Shown here piece by piece: positions 8,845 to 17,951 of a stretch of 64,000 nucleotides of DNA. The stretch spans positions 186,001-250,000 of the forward strand of contig NZ_CP039693.1 of NCBI RefSeq assembly GCF_005145045.1, in the 5' to 3' direction. Positions within the stretch are counted from its first letter, which is position 1. Each line of letters starts with the position of its first letter. The notes under the pieces were generated by a model. It saw only the letters and a program-made list of their open reading frames with translations. It did no database searches and was not told the origin of the DNA. This DNA is from Agrobacterium larrymoorei (GTDB lineage Bacteria > Pseudomonadota > Alphaproteobacteria > Rhizobiales > Rhizobiaceae). Position numbers and translations under genes: made by a program.

Positions 8845-9164
8845 TCGGGACCACGAGGCTCCGCCACCGGCTGAGCCCACCCTCCTGCCGAGAGATCAAA
8901 GCCGGATCTGGCATTGAGCCGGGTCCGGCTTTTTGGTGGCATACGGTGAGCGGGGAAGCTGCTCAGCATCCATGATTGTCCCAAGCCGCGACGCCAGCCT
9001 CAAGGATGAGCGGTTCCCCCAATTTGCTCCACCTGCCCTCGGGGGCAGATTCCGCAAACTGGCTCCCCCACTCCCCGGCTCTGCCGGTCGCTGGCGCGAT
9101 CCCTGACCCCGCCATCCCCTCTCGGGCCCGACGGTCATCGTTCACAAACGTCTAGGAGACGAAG
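8845..9164. other. Intergenic region between DUF736 gene and coiled-coil small gene
   Basis: About 320 bp holding the DUF736 terminator in its first third. The remainder is GC-rich and C-run-rich with no supported gene; it ends with a ribosome binding site (TAGGAGACG) for the gene at 9165. Confidence 0.5.
8899..8934 (+). terminator. Rho-independent terminator after DUF736 gene
   Basis: Eight-base arms AAGCCGGA and TCCGGCTT enclose a 17-base loop and are followed by five T residues. It lies 55 bp after the DUF736 stop in the right orientation. Confidence 0.7.
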
Positions 9165-9335
9165 ATGACCTACGAACTCGAAATCCAGATCGAAGAACTG
9201 CGGGCCGAGCTGCGCAACGCTGTCGACGGCTCCGAGCGTCGCCAGATCCAGGTCGAGCTCGAAGTCGCCCAGGCGGAACTGGCTATCGCTGCTGCCGAGA
9301 TGGAGGGCCTTGTCGAAGTCGAGCCGCCTTTCTGA
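9165..9335 (+). CDS. Small coiled-coil plasmid protein
   Basis: A 56-residue acidic protein, almost entirely one amphipathic helix rich in Glu, Leu and Ala (ELEIQIEELRAELRNA, then VELEVAQAELAIAAAEMEG). It looks like a short coiled coil. An AGGAG ribosome binding site lies seven bases before the ATG. It stands between the DUF736 gene and another small gene, on the same strand. Function unknown; the composition and ribosome binding site support a real gene. Confidence 0.6.
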   Translation: MTYELEIQIEELRAELRNAVDGSERRQIQVELEVAQAELAIAAAEMEGLVEVEPPF

Positions 9336-9598
9336 GGTGGCTTAAGTCGCCTGTGGTTTTCGGACCAGAGCCGCCGCAATTTTCTTGTCGATCCCATTTC
9401 ATCGACATTGGGAATGATGCGGATCGTGCGTCCTACCGCAACCTGATGCCGGCAAAATTTTCCCCGCCTGCGGCTCCTCGCGGCACAAAATTCAGCCGCC
9501 CTCAGGTCCTCCGCTGCACTGCTCCCGTCCCGGTGCAGTACTCCTTCCCGATCCGCATTTGATCCCCGCGATGAAACGCAATCGACAGGAGAAACCAA

Positions 9599-9772
9599 AT
9601 GCAACAGCTCGCCAAGTTCCTCAAAGCCACCGGCCGCCGGCTTCACACACTCGCCAAGGTGATCTGTCACCTCTTCGGCAAGGGCAAGCTCGGCATGAAG
9701 ATCGCGATCAAGATCCCGTTCTTCGTCGAGATCGAGGTCAACTTCGAGACCGATTGGAACCGGCGGACCTAA
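9599..9772 (+). CDS. Small basic plasmid protein
   Basis: A 57-residue protein with a lysine-rich N-terminal half (MQQLAKFLKATGRRLHTLAKV) and a hydrophobic-aromatic second half (IPFFVEIEVNFETDW). A purine-rich GACAGGAG sequence lies eight bases before the ATG, and a perfect terminator hairpin begins six bases after the stop, which supports an expressed gene. A weak membrane-associated amphipathic helix is possible. Family and function not recognised. Confidence 0.55.
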   Translation: MQQLAKFLKATGRRLHTLAKVICHLFGKGKLGMKIAIKIPFFVEIEVNFETDWNRRT

Positions 9773-9777
9773 CAGCC

Positions 9778-9805
9778 AGATCGGCCCGGTTCGCCGGGCC
9801 GATCT
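9778..9805. terminator. Bidirectional terminator hairpin with TTCG tetraloop
   Basis: A perfect 12-base stem (AGATCGGCCCGG paired with CCGGGCCGATCT) closed by the very stable TTCG tetraloop. It sits between the stop of the small plus-strand gene and the stop of the convergent nuclease gene, so it can serve both. The T-run is short on either side. Confidence 0.75.
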
Positions 9806-10248
9806 TAAAGCCTCAGCACCCTGGCTCTCGTCGGCCGCTCCAGTCCGCGCCAATCTTTGGCGACAAGCATATCGCCAAGACTTTGACCGTTGCGCACAAG
9901 GACCCGAAGCTTTCGGCCGTATCGGTCTTCGTCGCGCCCTGGCCAGGCTCGGAGCTCAAAAGGGCCAGCGTTGATCAACTCGACCAAGCGGGCGGTCGCC
10001 TTGTTGCCAAGGGCAAGTTCGGATCGGCATTTCGGTTCGCTGATCTCGGGCGTATCGATATCCGCGATCCTGATCTTTTCACCGGCAATCCAGATCGTGT
10101 CATTGTCAACCACACAGTTCGTCCGAGATCCGGAAACGCATTTACGAAATTGGGACAACTGCTTGGAAGCTGCGTAAGATGACGGTGCCTCCAGCATCGT
10201 TGCGATAGAGATGGCGATAACGAGGGCGGACAACGTGGCGGTTTTCAA
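9805..10248 (-). CDS. Secreted thermonuclease-like protein (SNase fold)
   Basis: A 147-residue protein with an N-terminal signal peptide (KTATLSALVIAISIATM, likely cleaved after SYA) and a staphylococcal-nuclease-like domain: VDNDTIWIAGEKIRIADIDTPE, then GRDEDRYGRKLRVLV with the catalytic Arg/Asp positions of the family. Start: a TTG at 10248 preceded by AAGGA seven bases upstream places the signal peptide at the N-terminus; an upstream in-frame ATG would add 39 unlikely residues. Such nucleases are frequent beside conjugation genes on rhizobial plasmids. It probably acts in the periplasm or outside the cell. Confidence 0.82.
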   Translation of the reverse strand: MKTATLSALVIAISIATMLEAPSSYAASKQLSQFRKCVSGSRTNCVVDNDTIWIAGEKIRIADIDTPEISEPKCRSELALGNKATARLVELINAGPFELRAWPGRDEDRYGRKLRVLVRNGQSLGDMLVAKDWRGLERPTRARVLRL

Positions 10249-10336
10249 AGCGTATTCCTTCGATCGGATGGGCGAAACAGGCTTTATCAGATTCACTATT
10301 TGCCGGGATTGGTTTGGAAGCCCTTTTTCGAGAGCG

Positions 10337-10588
10337 TCAACGTATGCTGCCGGTGTAGTATCCACGGTTTCGTTTCTGGCGGGTGAGGTCCAGAAACAGC
10401 TTCACTGCATCCTGTTCGCGCTCGAAATGGTGGATCATTGTCTGGCCCTTTGCACCGAGCCGACCCCAACGCCGCATGAGGCAGGTTTCGCCAAAGAGAT
10501 TTGGCTCAATCGACATCGCATAGAAGCGGGACATATTTTTTGTCCGGTCCGTTAGTTCCACATAGAGCTGGTAGGGTTGCGCGATCAT
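10337..10588 (-). CDS. WGR domain-containing protein
   Basis: An 83-residue protein made of one WGR domain: LYVELTDRTKNMSRFYAMSIE, then CLMRRWGRLGAKGQ with the signature Trp-Gly-Arg, then an EQDAVKLFLDLTRQKRNRGY ending. WGR domains occur in PARPs and in polyA-polymerase-associated and MolR-type proteins and are thought to bind nucleic acid. The stand-alone form is common on rhizobial plasmids. I chose the ATG at 10588 from family length; an ATG at 10645 is possible. It lies 88 bp upstream of the nuclease gene in the same direction. Confidence 0.8.
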   Translation of the reverse strand: MIAQPYQLYVELTDRTKNMSRFYAMSIEPNLFGETCLMRRWGRLGAKGQTMIHHFEREQDAVKLFLDLTRQKRNRGYYTGSIR

Positions 10589-10758
10589 GGTGACAGAATC
10601 GTGTTTTCGTTCGCCAGCGTCCAACGACAGTTTTGAATCGGTCATCGACCGTCGATTCATTTTAGTGAAGTAACTGAAGTGTTGGGCGGTCCGCCTTCGG
10701 CGTACGGCTCTATCCGCCTGCAGCGAACGAAGCTCGCACGCGGTCTTCGCCCATCCGG

Positions 10759-11166
10759 GTGACGATCCTCCCGCAGAGAAATGCCCTTGAGGCAGAGACC
10801 GTCGCGGCGACGGGCCAAGGTGTTGTCGGGTCGCAAGGGTACATCGATTATCTATCCGAGCTTCTTCCTGCTCAGTACGACCATCCCGACGTTTACGAGT
10901 ATCGTTACGATCACGAGAGAAAGCTTCCAGCAGGTTCCAGAAGCCTCATTAGGTACCTGAAGGGCACGATGGTATTCTTTAGCACCAGTTCGCCCTATAA
11001 TCAGAATAGTGCGACCCATGATGCCCGCCACGAGAAAATGAGCGAAGTCGAGTTCAAAGACTACATGGGACGAGGCGCGCGGCATTTTTTGGGAAAAGCG
11101 ATCACGCGCCTGATCTCTACTCGGAGGGTGCCCCAGTCGCAGCAGGTTGAAACCGGCCCTGCGTGA
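10759..11166 (+). CDS. Hypothetical protein, uncertain start
   Basis: A 135-residue open frame beginning with GTG at 10759 and overlapping the 3' end of traG by 50 bp in the convergent direction. The sequence looks protein-like (YIDYLSELLPAQYDHPDVYEY, later SEVEFKDYMGRGARHFL) and has no shadow relation to a known gene over most of its length. There is no ATG near the start and no clear ribosome binding site, so the 5' part may be lost or the start lies elsewhere. No family recognised. Confidence 0.4.
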   Translation: MTILPQRNALEAETVAATGQGVVGSQGYIDYLSELLPAQYDHPDVYEYRYDHERKLPAGSRSLIRYLKGTMVFFSTSSPYNQNSATHDARHEKMSEVEFKDYMGRGARHFLGKAITRLISTRRVPQSQQVETGPA

Positions 11167-13051
11167 CGCATGATTTCATATCGGCCCGCCGGAACCAGAT
11201 GGCACGGCCGCATCGCAGCGGCGGGTTGCCTGCTGTGAAGACGATCTGCTCGTCCGCCCGCATGCGCAGCACCTCATGAGGCTGTATGAGCGGCCGGGCA
11301 GCCAGCTGCTTTGAGCGCGTTCGTGATGACCCACGACACTGAAAATTACTACTGACCTGATCGATCTCGACCGTCGTCATGCCGCAACGGCGAGAGATGT
11401 AGTCTGCGGTCTCCGGATCGTTGATGGCCGCGAAACTGATCCAGCTCGCGCTCTCGAACCACTTGCTAGACGCGTCTCGTCCGCCATAGGTCTCGCGCAT
11501 CTGGCCGATCGACTGATAGATCATTGTCAGCGTGATGCCGTACTTGCGGCCGGCGTCGCGCGCGGTCTCCAGAATGCGCATGTAGCCAAGGCGGGCGACC
11601 TCATCTAGCAGGAACAAGGCGCGCCCCTCCATGGCGCCATCGCGATTGTAGATCGCGTTCAGAAACGAACCAATCACGACCCGCGCCAGCCCGGCGTGGG
11701 TCTCCAGTGTTTTAAGGTCGATGTTGATGAACACGTCTGTTTTGCCCGATGAGATATCCTCGGTGCGGAAGGTCGAACCTGAGACCAGCGCCGCATAGTT
11801 CTGGTATGACAGCCAGTGCGTCTCCTTGATGGCATTAGCATAAACGCCGGAGAAGGTTTCCGGCGTCATGTTGACGAAGGCGGCGACGTTTTCCTTCACG
11901 AAGTCGGATTCCGAGTTGTCGTAGATATCCTGCAGGCGCTGTCGCAGTTTAGGCTCGGGTTCGGACAAATTTTCGCGAACCTGGCGAAGCGTCTGCTTCT
12001 CCGTCGGCGTATGCCCAGACAGGCAAACGTCGGCAATGATCGCCGTCAGGAGCTGCAGTCCCGAGGCACGAAAGAAATCGTCGCGCACGCCGCTCGCGCG
12101 ACCGCTATCGCTCATGATCCATGACGCGACCGAGGCGATATCCTCTTCCTTCGTGCCGCCATATTGGCCGACCCAGTCAAGGGCGTTGAAGCCTGTCGCG
12201 GGTTTGCGCGGATCGAGAATCCTGATCCGCCGCCCCGCGTCTTCACGATGTTTCGAGATCATCGGCGCGACCTCGTTGGAGGGGTCGAGCAAGATGAGCG
12301 ATCCGGCCCACTTCAACGCTGTTGGGATCGTCACCGAGGTCGTTTTGTAGCCGCCCGATCCGGCGAAGATGATGCCGTGCGATGAGCCGAATGAGCCATC
12401 GAAGCAGAGCAACGGTGACTTGCCGCCGGCGCCCCACGTTTCGCTGTTATCGGCACGGAACGAAACGCCGGCTACACCGTCGCGGTCGACACGATACAGC
12501 TCACCAACCACGATACCGCCAGTGCCTGGAAACAGCTTCTCCGCTTCGGCAAGTTTCATCCAGTCAGCCTCGCCGTGAAGGGCGCGTTTGCCAGTGATGC
12601 GCTTCGGTGCAGCCCGCGCAAATGCACCGTTGCCAATTACCGCCACGCGTATTGCGAAGCAGCCTGACATCAATGCTGTAGCCGCGCCGATCATGGTCGA
12701 CGGATCGAGATAGGACAGCGAAGATTTGTCCGCCGGTACCTGAGAGAAAAACGCTGCAAGCCGCACGCCTTCTCGCAGACAAGCTGTCAGGATGACTGCC
12801 ACGTTTCCGATTGTGGCACCCAGGCCCGCGGCACGGACACTGGCTGATCCGGCCGTCGCGAACAGGAAAATCAAGCCGAGGGCCGCAGCCGCGACGTATG
12901 GCGCCGCGACCCCTGCCCGTCCAAGGGCGAGCTTTGCCGCATCTGTCTTTCCGAACCCGGCAAGCCACGTCTCGATGCCGGTGAGCGCAAACACCGCCGC
13001 GCCCATCACGGCCGCAGGTAGAATGACGAGAGCGATCTTATTCGCCTTCAT
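11117..13051 (-). CDS. traG: TraG, type IV coupling protein (VirD4/TraG family ATPase)
   Basis: A 644-residue inner-membrane coupling protein linking the relaxosome to the Trb mating channel. The first 110 residues hold several hydrophobic segments. The ATPase domain has Walker [13 protein letters not shown] near residue 230 and Walker [12 protein letters not shown] near residue 480. The length matches TraG of Ti-type plasmids. It is the last gene of traC-traD-traG; its start overlaps the traD stop by 14 bp. It acts as a hexamer at the inner membrane, pumping the TraA-bound strand. Expression should depend on TraR. Confidence 0.95.
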   Translation of the reverse strand: MKANKIALVILPAAVMGAAVFALTGIETWLAGFGKTDAAKLALGRAGVAAPYVAAAALGLIFLFATAGSASVRAAGLGATIGNVAVILTACLREGVRLAAFFSQVPADKSSLSYLDPSTMIGAATALMSGCFAIRVAVIGNGAFARAAPKRITGKRALHGEADWMKLAEAEKLFPGTGGIVVGELYRVDRDGVAGVSFRADNSETWGAGGKSPLLCFDGSFGSSHGIIFAGSGGYKTTSVTIPTALKWAGSLILLDPSNEVAPMISKHREDAGRRIRILDPRKPATGFNALDWVGQYGGTKEEDIASVASWIMSDSGRASGVRDDFFRASGLQLLTAIIADVCLSGHTPTEKQTLRQVRENLSEPEPKLRQRLQDIYDNSESDFVKENVAAFVNMTPETFSGVYANAIKETHWLSYQNYAALVSGSTFRTEDISSGKTDVFINIDLKTLETHAGLARVVIGSFLNAIYNRDGAMEGRALFLLDEVARLGYMRILETARDAGRKYGITLTMIYQSIGQMRETYGGRDASSKWFESASWISFAAINDPETADYISRRCGMTTVEIDQVSSNFQCRGSSRTRSKQLAARPLIQPHEVLRMRADEQIVFTAGNPPLRCGRAIWFRRADMKSCVTQGRFQPAATGAPSE

Positions 13052-13253
13052 TGCCGAACGCCTCCGCTCCGATCGCCGTCAATCGTGTTCGCTCTTTTTC
13101 GTCGGACTTCAGCCGCTCTTGCAGGTCGATCAAGGCGCCAAGCAAAAGCGCTCGCTTCTCGAAGCGTAGGCCTGCTTTGACGATCAGGCCGCCGAGCTCG
13201 ATCTTGTCGCGCGTATCTTTCTTCCGGGCTTCGGAGGTCGCGTTCCTGCTCAT
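13038..13253 (-). CDS. traD: TraD, relaxosome accessory protein
   Basis: A 71-residue, charged, helical protein ([19 protein letters not shown], then [16 protein letters not shown]) matching the small TraD of Ti-plasmid-type transfer systems (unrelated to F-plasmid TraD, a coupling protein). It lies between traC and traG, with a 4-bp gap to traC and a 14-bp overlap with traG. In this family TraD is required for transfer together with TraC; the exact role is unresolved, probably assisting relaxosome assembly or TraG contact. Confidence 0.88.
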   Translation of the reverse strand: MSRNATSEARKKDTRDKIELGGLIVKAGLRFEKRALLLGALIDLQERLKSDEKERTRLTAIGAEAFGNEGE

Positions 13254-13257
13254 CCGC

Positions 13258-13554
13258 TCAAGCCTCGCCAGCGCTGCCCGAAGCCGCGCCAGGCGCCTTC
13301 GCCTCAGATTTCCCGTCCCCCGTCCCGGTGCCTTCTGCCCCTTTCCGTCCGCTCGAAACAGGCTTGCCTCCGCGAAAGCGTTTCACCAGTTCCTCGAACG
13401 CCGCCTGAAGCTCAGTCTCCTCGATGTCGATCTCTCCAAGGCCTGCCCGCAGTGCTACGCGGCCAATACGTTCAGCCTCTCTCGTCTCCGCGTGCTTGAG
13501 CTGTTCCTGGAGCTTGGCAATTTCTTCGCGAATCTTGGAGGAAGGTTTCTTCAT
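13258..13554 (-). CDS. traC: TraC, relaxosome accessory protein
   Basis: A 98-residue protein with an N-terminal coiled-coil-like segment ([27 protein letters not shown] starts at residue 6) and a Gly/Ala/Ser-rich tail. Position and size match TraC of the Ti/pNGR234 class, a MobC-like oriT-binding helper of the TraA relaxase. It is the first gene of traCDG and diverges from traA across the oriT region. The TraR-dependent promoter should lie in that intergenic region. Confidence 0.88.
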   Translation of the reverse strand: MKKPSSKIREEIAKLQEQLKHAETREAERIGRVALRAGLGEIDIEETELQAAFEELVKRFRGGKPVSSGRKGAEGTGTGDGKSEAKAPGAASGSAGEA

Positions 13555-13608
13555 CTCTGGATTGTCCTCTGATGGTGCATGTCATTGTTCACGCATCCAG
13601 AGTCCTCC

Positions 13609-13626
13609 AGATCGGCGTGCCGATCT
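13609..13626. promoter_or_regulatory. 18-bp palindrome, candidate TraR operator between traC and traA
   Basis: Perfect 8-base arms AGATCGGC and GCCGATCT around a two-base centre give an 18-bp dyad, the same length as the tra box bound by dimeric TraR on Ti plasmids. The sequence differs from the Ti consensus. It lies in the divergent promoter region where a tra box is expected, 55 bp upstream of traC and about 180 bp upstream of traA. Confidence 0.45.
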
Positions 13627-13642
13627 ACTAACAGAAATGCGA

Positions 13643-13730
13643 GTAGGCGGAGCCTACGCTTTCGAGCATCATCCCGTCCGTTCGCAAGGACGGATCCGAA
13701 GGGCGCAATTATACGTCGCTGATGCGACGC
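13643..13730. other. oriT: Origin of conjugative transfer (oriT), Ti/RSF1010-type nick region
   Basis: The segment AGGGCGCAATTATACGTCGC at 13700-13719 closely resembles the Ti-plasmid oriT core as I remember it. Its complement contains TAATTGCGCCCT, a close relative of the RSF1010 nick site, so nicking is predicted on the minus strand. Three perfect inverted repeats surround it: GTAGGC/GCCTAC (13643-13657), CCGTCC/GGACGG (13674-13693) and CGTCGC/GCGACG (13714-13729). The location between divergent traC and traA is the standard one. Confidence 0.88.
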
Positions 13731-13809
13731 TTTGCTTCTGGGCCCCGGTGGGGCCTCCCGCTCCAAACGAACTTGTTGATTTTGTTTGATCGAAGGACCC
13801 TGTCTGCCA

Positions 13810-16800
13810 ATGGCCGTGCCGCATTTCTCAGTCAGCATCGTTGCACGCGGCTCCGGCCGTAGTGCGGTGCTGTCGGCGGCGTATCGGCATTGCGCCAAGA
13901 TGGACTATGAGCGTGAAGCGCGCACGATCGATTACACCCGCAAGCAGGGTCTGCTGCACGAGGAGATTGCCATTCCGGCCGATGCGCCGGAATGGCTGCA
14001 ATCGATGATTGCCGATCGGTCCGTCTCAGGAGCCTCGGAAGCTTTGTGGAACAAGGTCGAAGAGTTTGAGAAGCGGTCGGATGCGCAGCTCGCAAAGGAC
14101 ATCACCATCGCCCTGCCGATAGAGCTGTCGGCCGAACAAAACGTCGAACTCGTCAGGGACTTTGTGGCTAGCCACATCACAGCTCATGGCATGGTGGCTG
14201 ACTGGGTTTTCCACGACGCACCTGGCAATCCGCATATCCATCTGATGACAACGTTGCGGCCGCTGGCCGACGACGGGTTTGGGCCGAAGAAAGTCGCTGT
14301 AACCGGACCAGATGGCCAATCACTTCGCAACGATAGCGGCAAGATCGTCTACGAGCTTTGGGCCGGTGGCCTCGAAAACTTCAATGCGTTTCGCGACGGA
14401 TGGTTCGCCTGCCAGAACCGGCATCTCACGCTTGCGGGCCTCGATATCCGGGTCGATGGCCGGTCCTTCGAGAAGCAGGGCATCGACCTGAAACCAACCA
14501 TCCATCTTGGCGTCGGCACGAAGGCGATCGAGAGGAAGGCGGAGGGTGGCGAGGAGAGTGCAGCGCTCGAACGGCTGGAGTTACAGGAAGAGCGGCGGGC
14601 GGAGAACGCCCGCCGTATCCAGCGCAATCCGGAGATCGTACTTGACCTTATCACGCGGGAAAAGAGCGTGTTCGACGAGCGCGATGTCGCAAAAATTCTG
14701 CATCGTTATATCGACGATGCGGGCCTCTTCCAAAGTCTGAAGGCGCGCATCCTGCAGAGCCCGGAGACCCTCCGTCTTGAGCGCGAGCGGGTGGACTTTG
14801 CGACAGGGACCCTGACATCGGCAAAGTACACGACGCGCGAGTTGATCAGGCTGGAAGCCGAGATGGCCAAGCGTGCAATCTGGCTCTCGCACCGGTCCTC
14901 GCACAGCGTTCGCAAGGCTGTAATCGAGGCGACATTTGCGCGGCACGATCGTCTGTCCGACGAGCAGAAGACGGCGATCGAACATGTCGCTGGCGACGCC
15001 GGGATCGCTGCTGTCATCGGCCGTGCCGGTGCTGGCAAGACCACGATGATGAAGGCCGCCCGGGAGGTCTGGGAAGCGGCTGGCTATCGCGTTGTCGGTG
15101 CGGCACTGGCCGGCAAGGCCGCGGAGGGCCTGGAGAAGGAAGGCGGCATTGTCTCGCGCACGCTTTCGTCTTGGGAATTGCGCTGGGAGAAGGAGCGTGA
15201 CCACCTCGATGACGAGACGGTTTTCGTTATCGACGAGGCGGGCATGGTGTCGTCTCGCCAGCTGGCGTTCTTTGTCGAAGCGGTGGCGAAGGCCGGCGCC
15301 AAGCTCGTCCTGATCGGCGATCCCGATCAGTTGCAGCCAATCGAGGCCGGCGCCGCATTTCGGGCCATGACAGATCGGGTCGGCTATGCCGAGCTGGAGA
15401 CGATCTACCGCCAGAAAGATCAGTGGATGCGGGATGCTTCACTCGACCTAGCCCGTGGAAACGTGTCGCTCGCCCTGAATGCCTATGAGCAGGCTGGGTT
15501 GGTACAAACCGGCTGGACGAGGCAGGACGCGATTGTAGGACTAATCGAGAGCTGGAACCGGGATTACGATCCCGACAAGACCACGCTCATCCTCGCACAC
15601 CGTCGTCGTGACGTGCGCGAACTGAACGAGCTGGCGCGTGGCAGGCTCGTCGAGCGCTGCATTGTCGGCGAAGGTTTTGCGTTCAATACCCAGGACGGCC
15701 CACGTCGATTTGCCGCCGGCGACCAGATCGTCTTCCTGAAGAACGAGGGCAGCCTTGGCGTCAAGAATGGCATGCTGGCCAAAGTCCTTGATGCCGCACC
15801 CGGTCGCATCGTGGCCGAGATCGGCGATGGAGAAAACCGCACACAGGTCATCGTAGAACAGCGGTTCTACGCCAATATCGATCATGGCTATGCGACCACG
15901 ATCCACAAGTCCCAGGGCGCAACCGTCGACCGTGTCAAAGTCCTTGCCTCCAGCACGCTCGACCGTCACCTTATATACGTTGCGATGACCCGCCATCGCG
16001 AGGCAGCCGAGCTCCATGTCGGCGTGGAAGAGTTCACCAGCCGGCGCGGCGGAAGACTCGTCGACCATGGTGTGGCGCCCTACGAGCACAAACCCGGAAG
16101 CCGCGACAGCTATTTCGTGACGCTCGAACATAGTGACGGACAGCAAAGCACGATCTGGGGTGTCGATCTCAAGCGAGCCATCGAGGAGGCTCGGCCTGAT
16201 ATTGGCGATCGCATCGGTCTCAAGCACGATGGATCGGAAACGGTAACATTGCCGGATGGCACGACGGCCGAGCGCAACACCTGGAGAATTATTCACGTCG
16301 CGGACCTGGCGATAGAGCGACTTAAGGAGCGGCTGGCCCGCGATGGATCGAAGGAAACGACCCTCGATTATGAGGGCGCATCGTCCTATCGGGCCGCGCT
16401 GCGATTTGCAGGGGCGCGTGGTCTGCATCTCATGAATGTGGCGCGCACGATCTCGAAGGACCGGCTCGCCTGGACCGTCCGACAGAAACAGAAACTCGTC
16501 AATCTCGCCGCCCGGCTTGCGGCCTTTGGCGCCAAGCTCGGTTTTGCAACATCGACGGCCAACACCTTTCCTAATGCAGCAAAGGAGACCAAGCCCATGG
16601 TGGCCGGTATCACCACCTTCCCGAGATCGATCGAGCAGGCAGTCGAGGACAAGCTGGCGGCTGACCCGGCGCTCAAGAAGCAATGGGACGAAGTCTCGAT
16701 GCGCTTCAAACATGTCTACGCGCAGCCGGAAGCAGCATTCAAGGCGGCGAATGTCGACGCGATGCTAATCGACCAGGCAGCTGCGAAAAAGACGATCGCC

Positions 16801-17388
16801 AGGATTGTCGGCGAGCCTCAATCCTTCGGTGCTCTCAAGGGCAAGACCGGTCTGCTCGCAAGTCGTGCCGACAAACTGGATAGGGATCGTGCGCTGAAGA
16901 ATGTCGCGCCGCTCGCCGACAGCATCAGGGATTATCTGCGTCAGCGTGGCGAAGCCGAACGCCGTAACCATGCACAGGAACTCGCTGTCCGTAGACAAGT
17001 CGCTCTGGAGATCCCAGCCCTTTCTGCCAATGCGAAGAGCGTGCTTGAACGGGTACGTGACGCCATCGACAGGAATGATCTACCCTCGGGTCTCGAATAT
17101 GCGCTCGCTGACAAGATGGTGAAGGCTGAACTGGAGGGTTTTGCCAAGGCGATTACGGAACGTTTCGGAGATAGGACCCTACTTCCGCTTGCAGCGAAGG
17201 ACACCAATGGCGAGGCATTCCAGCGCGTCACGGCCGGTATGAATGCCGCGCAGAAGAGCGAGGTGCAACAGGCCTGGACTACGATGCGGACGGTGCAGCA
17301 ATTGTCGGCTCACGAGCGCAGCGTCACGGCGCTCAAACAGGCTGAGGCACTGCGCCAAACGAGGTCCCAAGGACTGACCCTCAAATGA
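13810..17388 (+). CDS. traA: TraA, relaxase-helicase
   Basis: A 1192-residue bifunctional protein. Residues 1-220 form a MobA/MobL-type relaxase: N-terminal AVPHFSVSIVARGSGRSAVL and a metal-binding HIHLM at 142-146. Residues 380-720 form a RecD/TraI-like helicase with Walker A GRAGAGKTTMM near residue 404 and Walker B VFVIDEAGMV; the C-terminal 400 residues are helical and probably contact TraG. It nicks oriT, stays bound to the 5' end and unwinds the strand. I chose the ATG at 13810 because relatives begin MA.PHFS; an upstream in-frame start at 13786 is less likely. First gene of traAFBH. Confidence 0.95.
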   Translation: MAVPHFSVSIVARGSGRSAVLSAAYRHCAKMDYEREARTIDYTRKQGLLHEEIAIPADAPEWLQSMIADRSVSGASEALWNKVEEFEKRSDAQLAKDITIALPIELSAEQNVELVRDFVASHITAHGMVADWVFHDAPGNPHIHLMTTLRPLADDGFGPKKVAVTGPDGQSLRNDSGKIVYELWAGGLENFNAFRDGWFACQNRHLTLAGLDIRVDGRSFEKQGIDLKPTIHLGVGTKAIERKAEGGEESAALERLELQEERRAENARRIQRNPEIVLDLITREKSVFDERDVAKILHRYIDDAGLFQSLKARILQSPETLRLERERVDFATGTLTSAKYTTRELIRLEAEMAKRAIWLSHRSSHSVRKAVIEATFARHDRLSDEQKTAIEHVAGDAGIAAVIGRAGAGKTTMMKAAREVWEAAGYRVVGAALAGKAAEGLEKEGGIVSRTLSSWELRWEKERDHLDDETVFVIDEAGMVSSRQLAFFVEAVAKAGAKLVLIGDPDQLQPIEAGAAFRAMTDRVGYAELETIYRQKDQWMRDASLDLARGNVSLALNAYEQAGLVQTGWTRQDAIVGLIESWNRDYDPDKTTLILAHRRRDVRELNELARGRLVERCIVGEGFAFNTQDGPRRFAAGDQIVFLKNEGSLGVKNGMLAKVLDAAPGRIVAEIGDGENRTQVIVEQRFYANIDHGYATTIHKSQGATVDRVKVLASSTLDRHLIYVAMTRHREAAELHVGVEEFTSRRGGRLVDHGVAPYEHKPGSRDSYFVTLEHSDGQQSTIWGVDLKRAIEEARPDIGDRIGLKHDGSETVTLPDGTTAERNTWRIIHVADLAIERLKERLARDGSKETTLDYEGASSYRAALRFAGARGLHLMNVARTISKDRLAWTVRQKQKLVNLAARLAAFGAKLGFATSTANTFPNAAKETKPMVAGITTFPRSIEQAVEDKLAADPALKKQWDEVSMRFKHVYAQPEAAFKAANVDAMLIDQAAAKKTIARIVGEPQSFGALKGKTGLLASRADKLDRDRALKNVAPLADSIRDYLRQRGEAERRNHAQELAVRRQVALEIPALSANAKSVLERVRDAIDRNDLPSGLEYALADKMVKAELEGFAKAITERFGDRTLLPLAAKDTNGEAFQRVTAGMNAAQKSEVQQAWTTMRTVQQLSAHERSVTALKQAEALRQTRSQGLTLK

Positions 17389-17951
17389 AAATGCGCCGTC
17401 GATATAGAGTGCTACGGCGCATGAAACGGCTCGTGTGGTTCTATCGGATCTCCAGCGTCAGCCTGTTCGCTCTTGGCTTTATCGTACTGCTCGGCGGTCA
17501 GGGCCTTAGGGTCAATGTCACACCGAGCGAACCGCTGGGCATCTGGCGGATCGTCAAGCCCGATCGCCCGATCCTGGTCGGCGATCTTGTCTTTATTTGC
17601 CCGCCGGACACCGACGCGATGCGTGAGGCGCGGACGCGTGGATATCTACGCTTCGGCCTCTGTGACGGTTGGGTCGCTCCACTGATCAAAACGGTGGTGG
17701 CAACATCCGGACAGGCGATCGAGACAGCTGATGACGTTCGCGTCGATGGTCGACAGGTGCCCCACTCCCGTGTTGCGAGGGTGGACGGCCATGGGCGTGA
17801 GATGGAGCGGTACGACGGGGGTGTCGTTCCGCCCGGCACGGTATTCTTGCATTCCGAGTTTCCTTCGTCGTTCGATAGTCGTTACTTCGGTCCTCTGCCG
17901 ATGGATGGGATCCTTGGACTGGCCCGAGAGGTCTGGACCTATGCTCCGTGA
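17385..17951 (+). CDS. traF: TraF, signal-peptidase-like pilin maturation protease
   Basis: A 188-residue S26-family protease with one N-terminal membrane anchor (VSLFALGFIVLLGG, residues 25-38). The Ser-Lys dyad is visible: Ser48 in VTPSEPLGIWRI and Lys102 in LIKTVVATSG. In RP4 and Ti systems TraF removes the C-terminal part of the pilin TrbC and cyclises it, in the periplasm. The start overlaps the traA stop by 4 bp and the end overlaps traB by 11 bp, so translation is coupled. Confidence 0.93.
   Translation: MKMRRRYRVLRRMKRLVWFYRISSVSLFALGFIVLLGGQGLRVNVTPSEPLGIWRIVKPDRPILVGDLVFICPPDTDAMREARTRGYLRFGLCDGWVAPLIKTVVATSGQAIETADDVRVDGRQVPHSRVARVDGHGREMERYDGGVVPPGTVFLHSEFPSSFDSRYFGPLPMDGILGLAREVWTYAP

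Noticed and set aside
15541..16713. Long 390-codon minus-strand open frame inside traA
   Set aside because: It lies fully within the well-supported traA gene, antisense to it, and matches no family; a codon-bias shadow.
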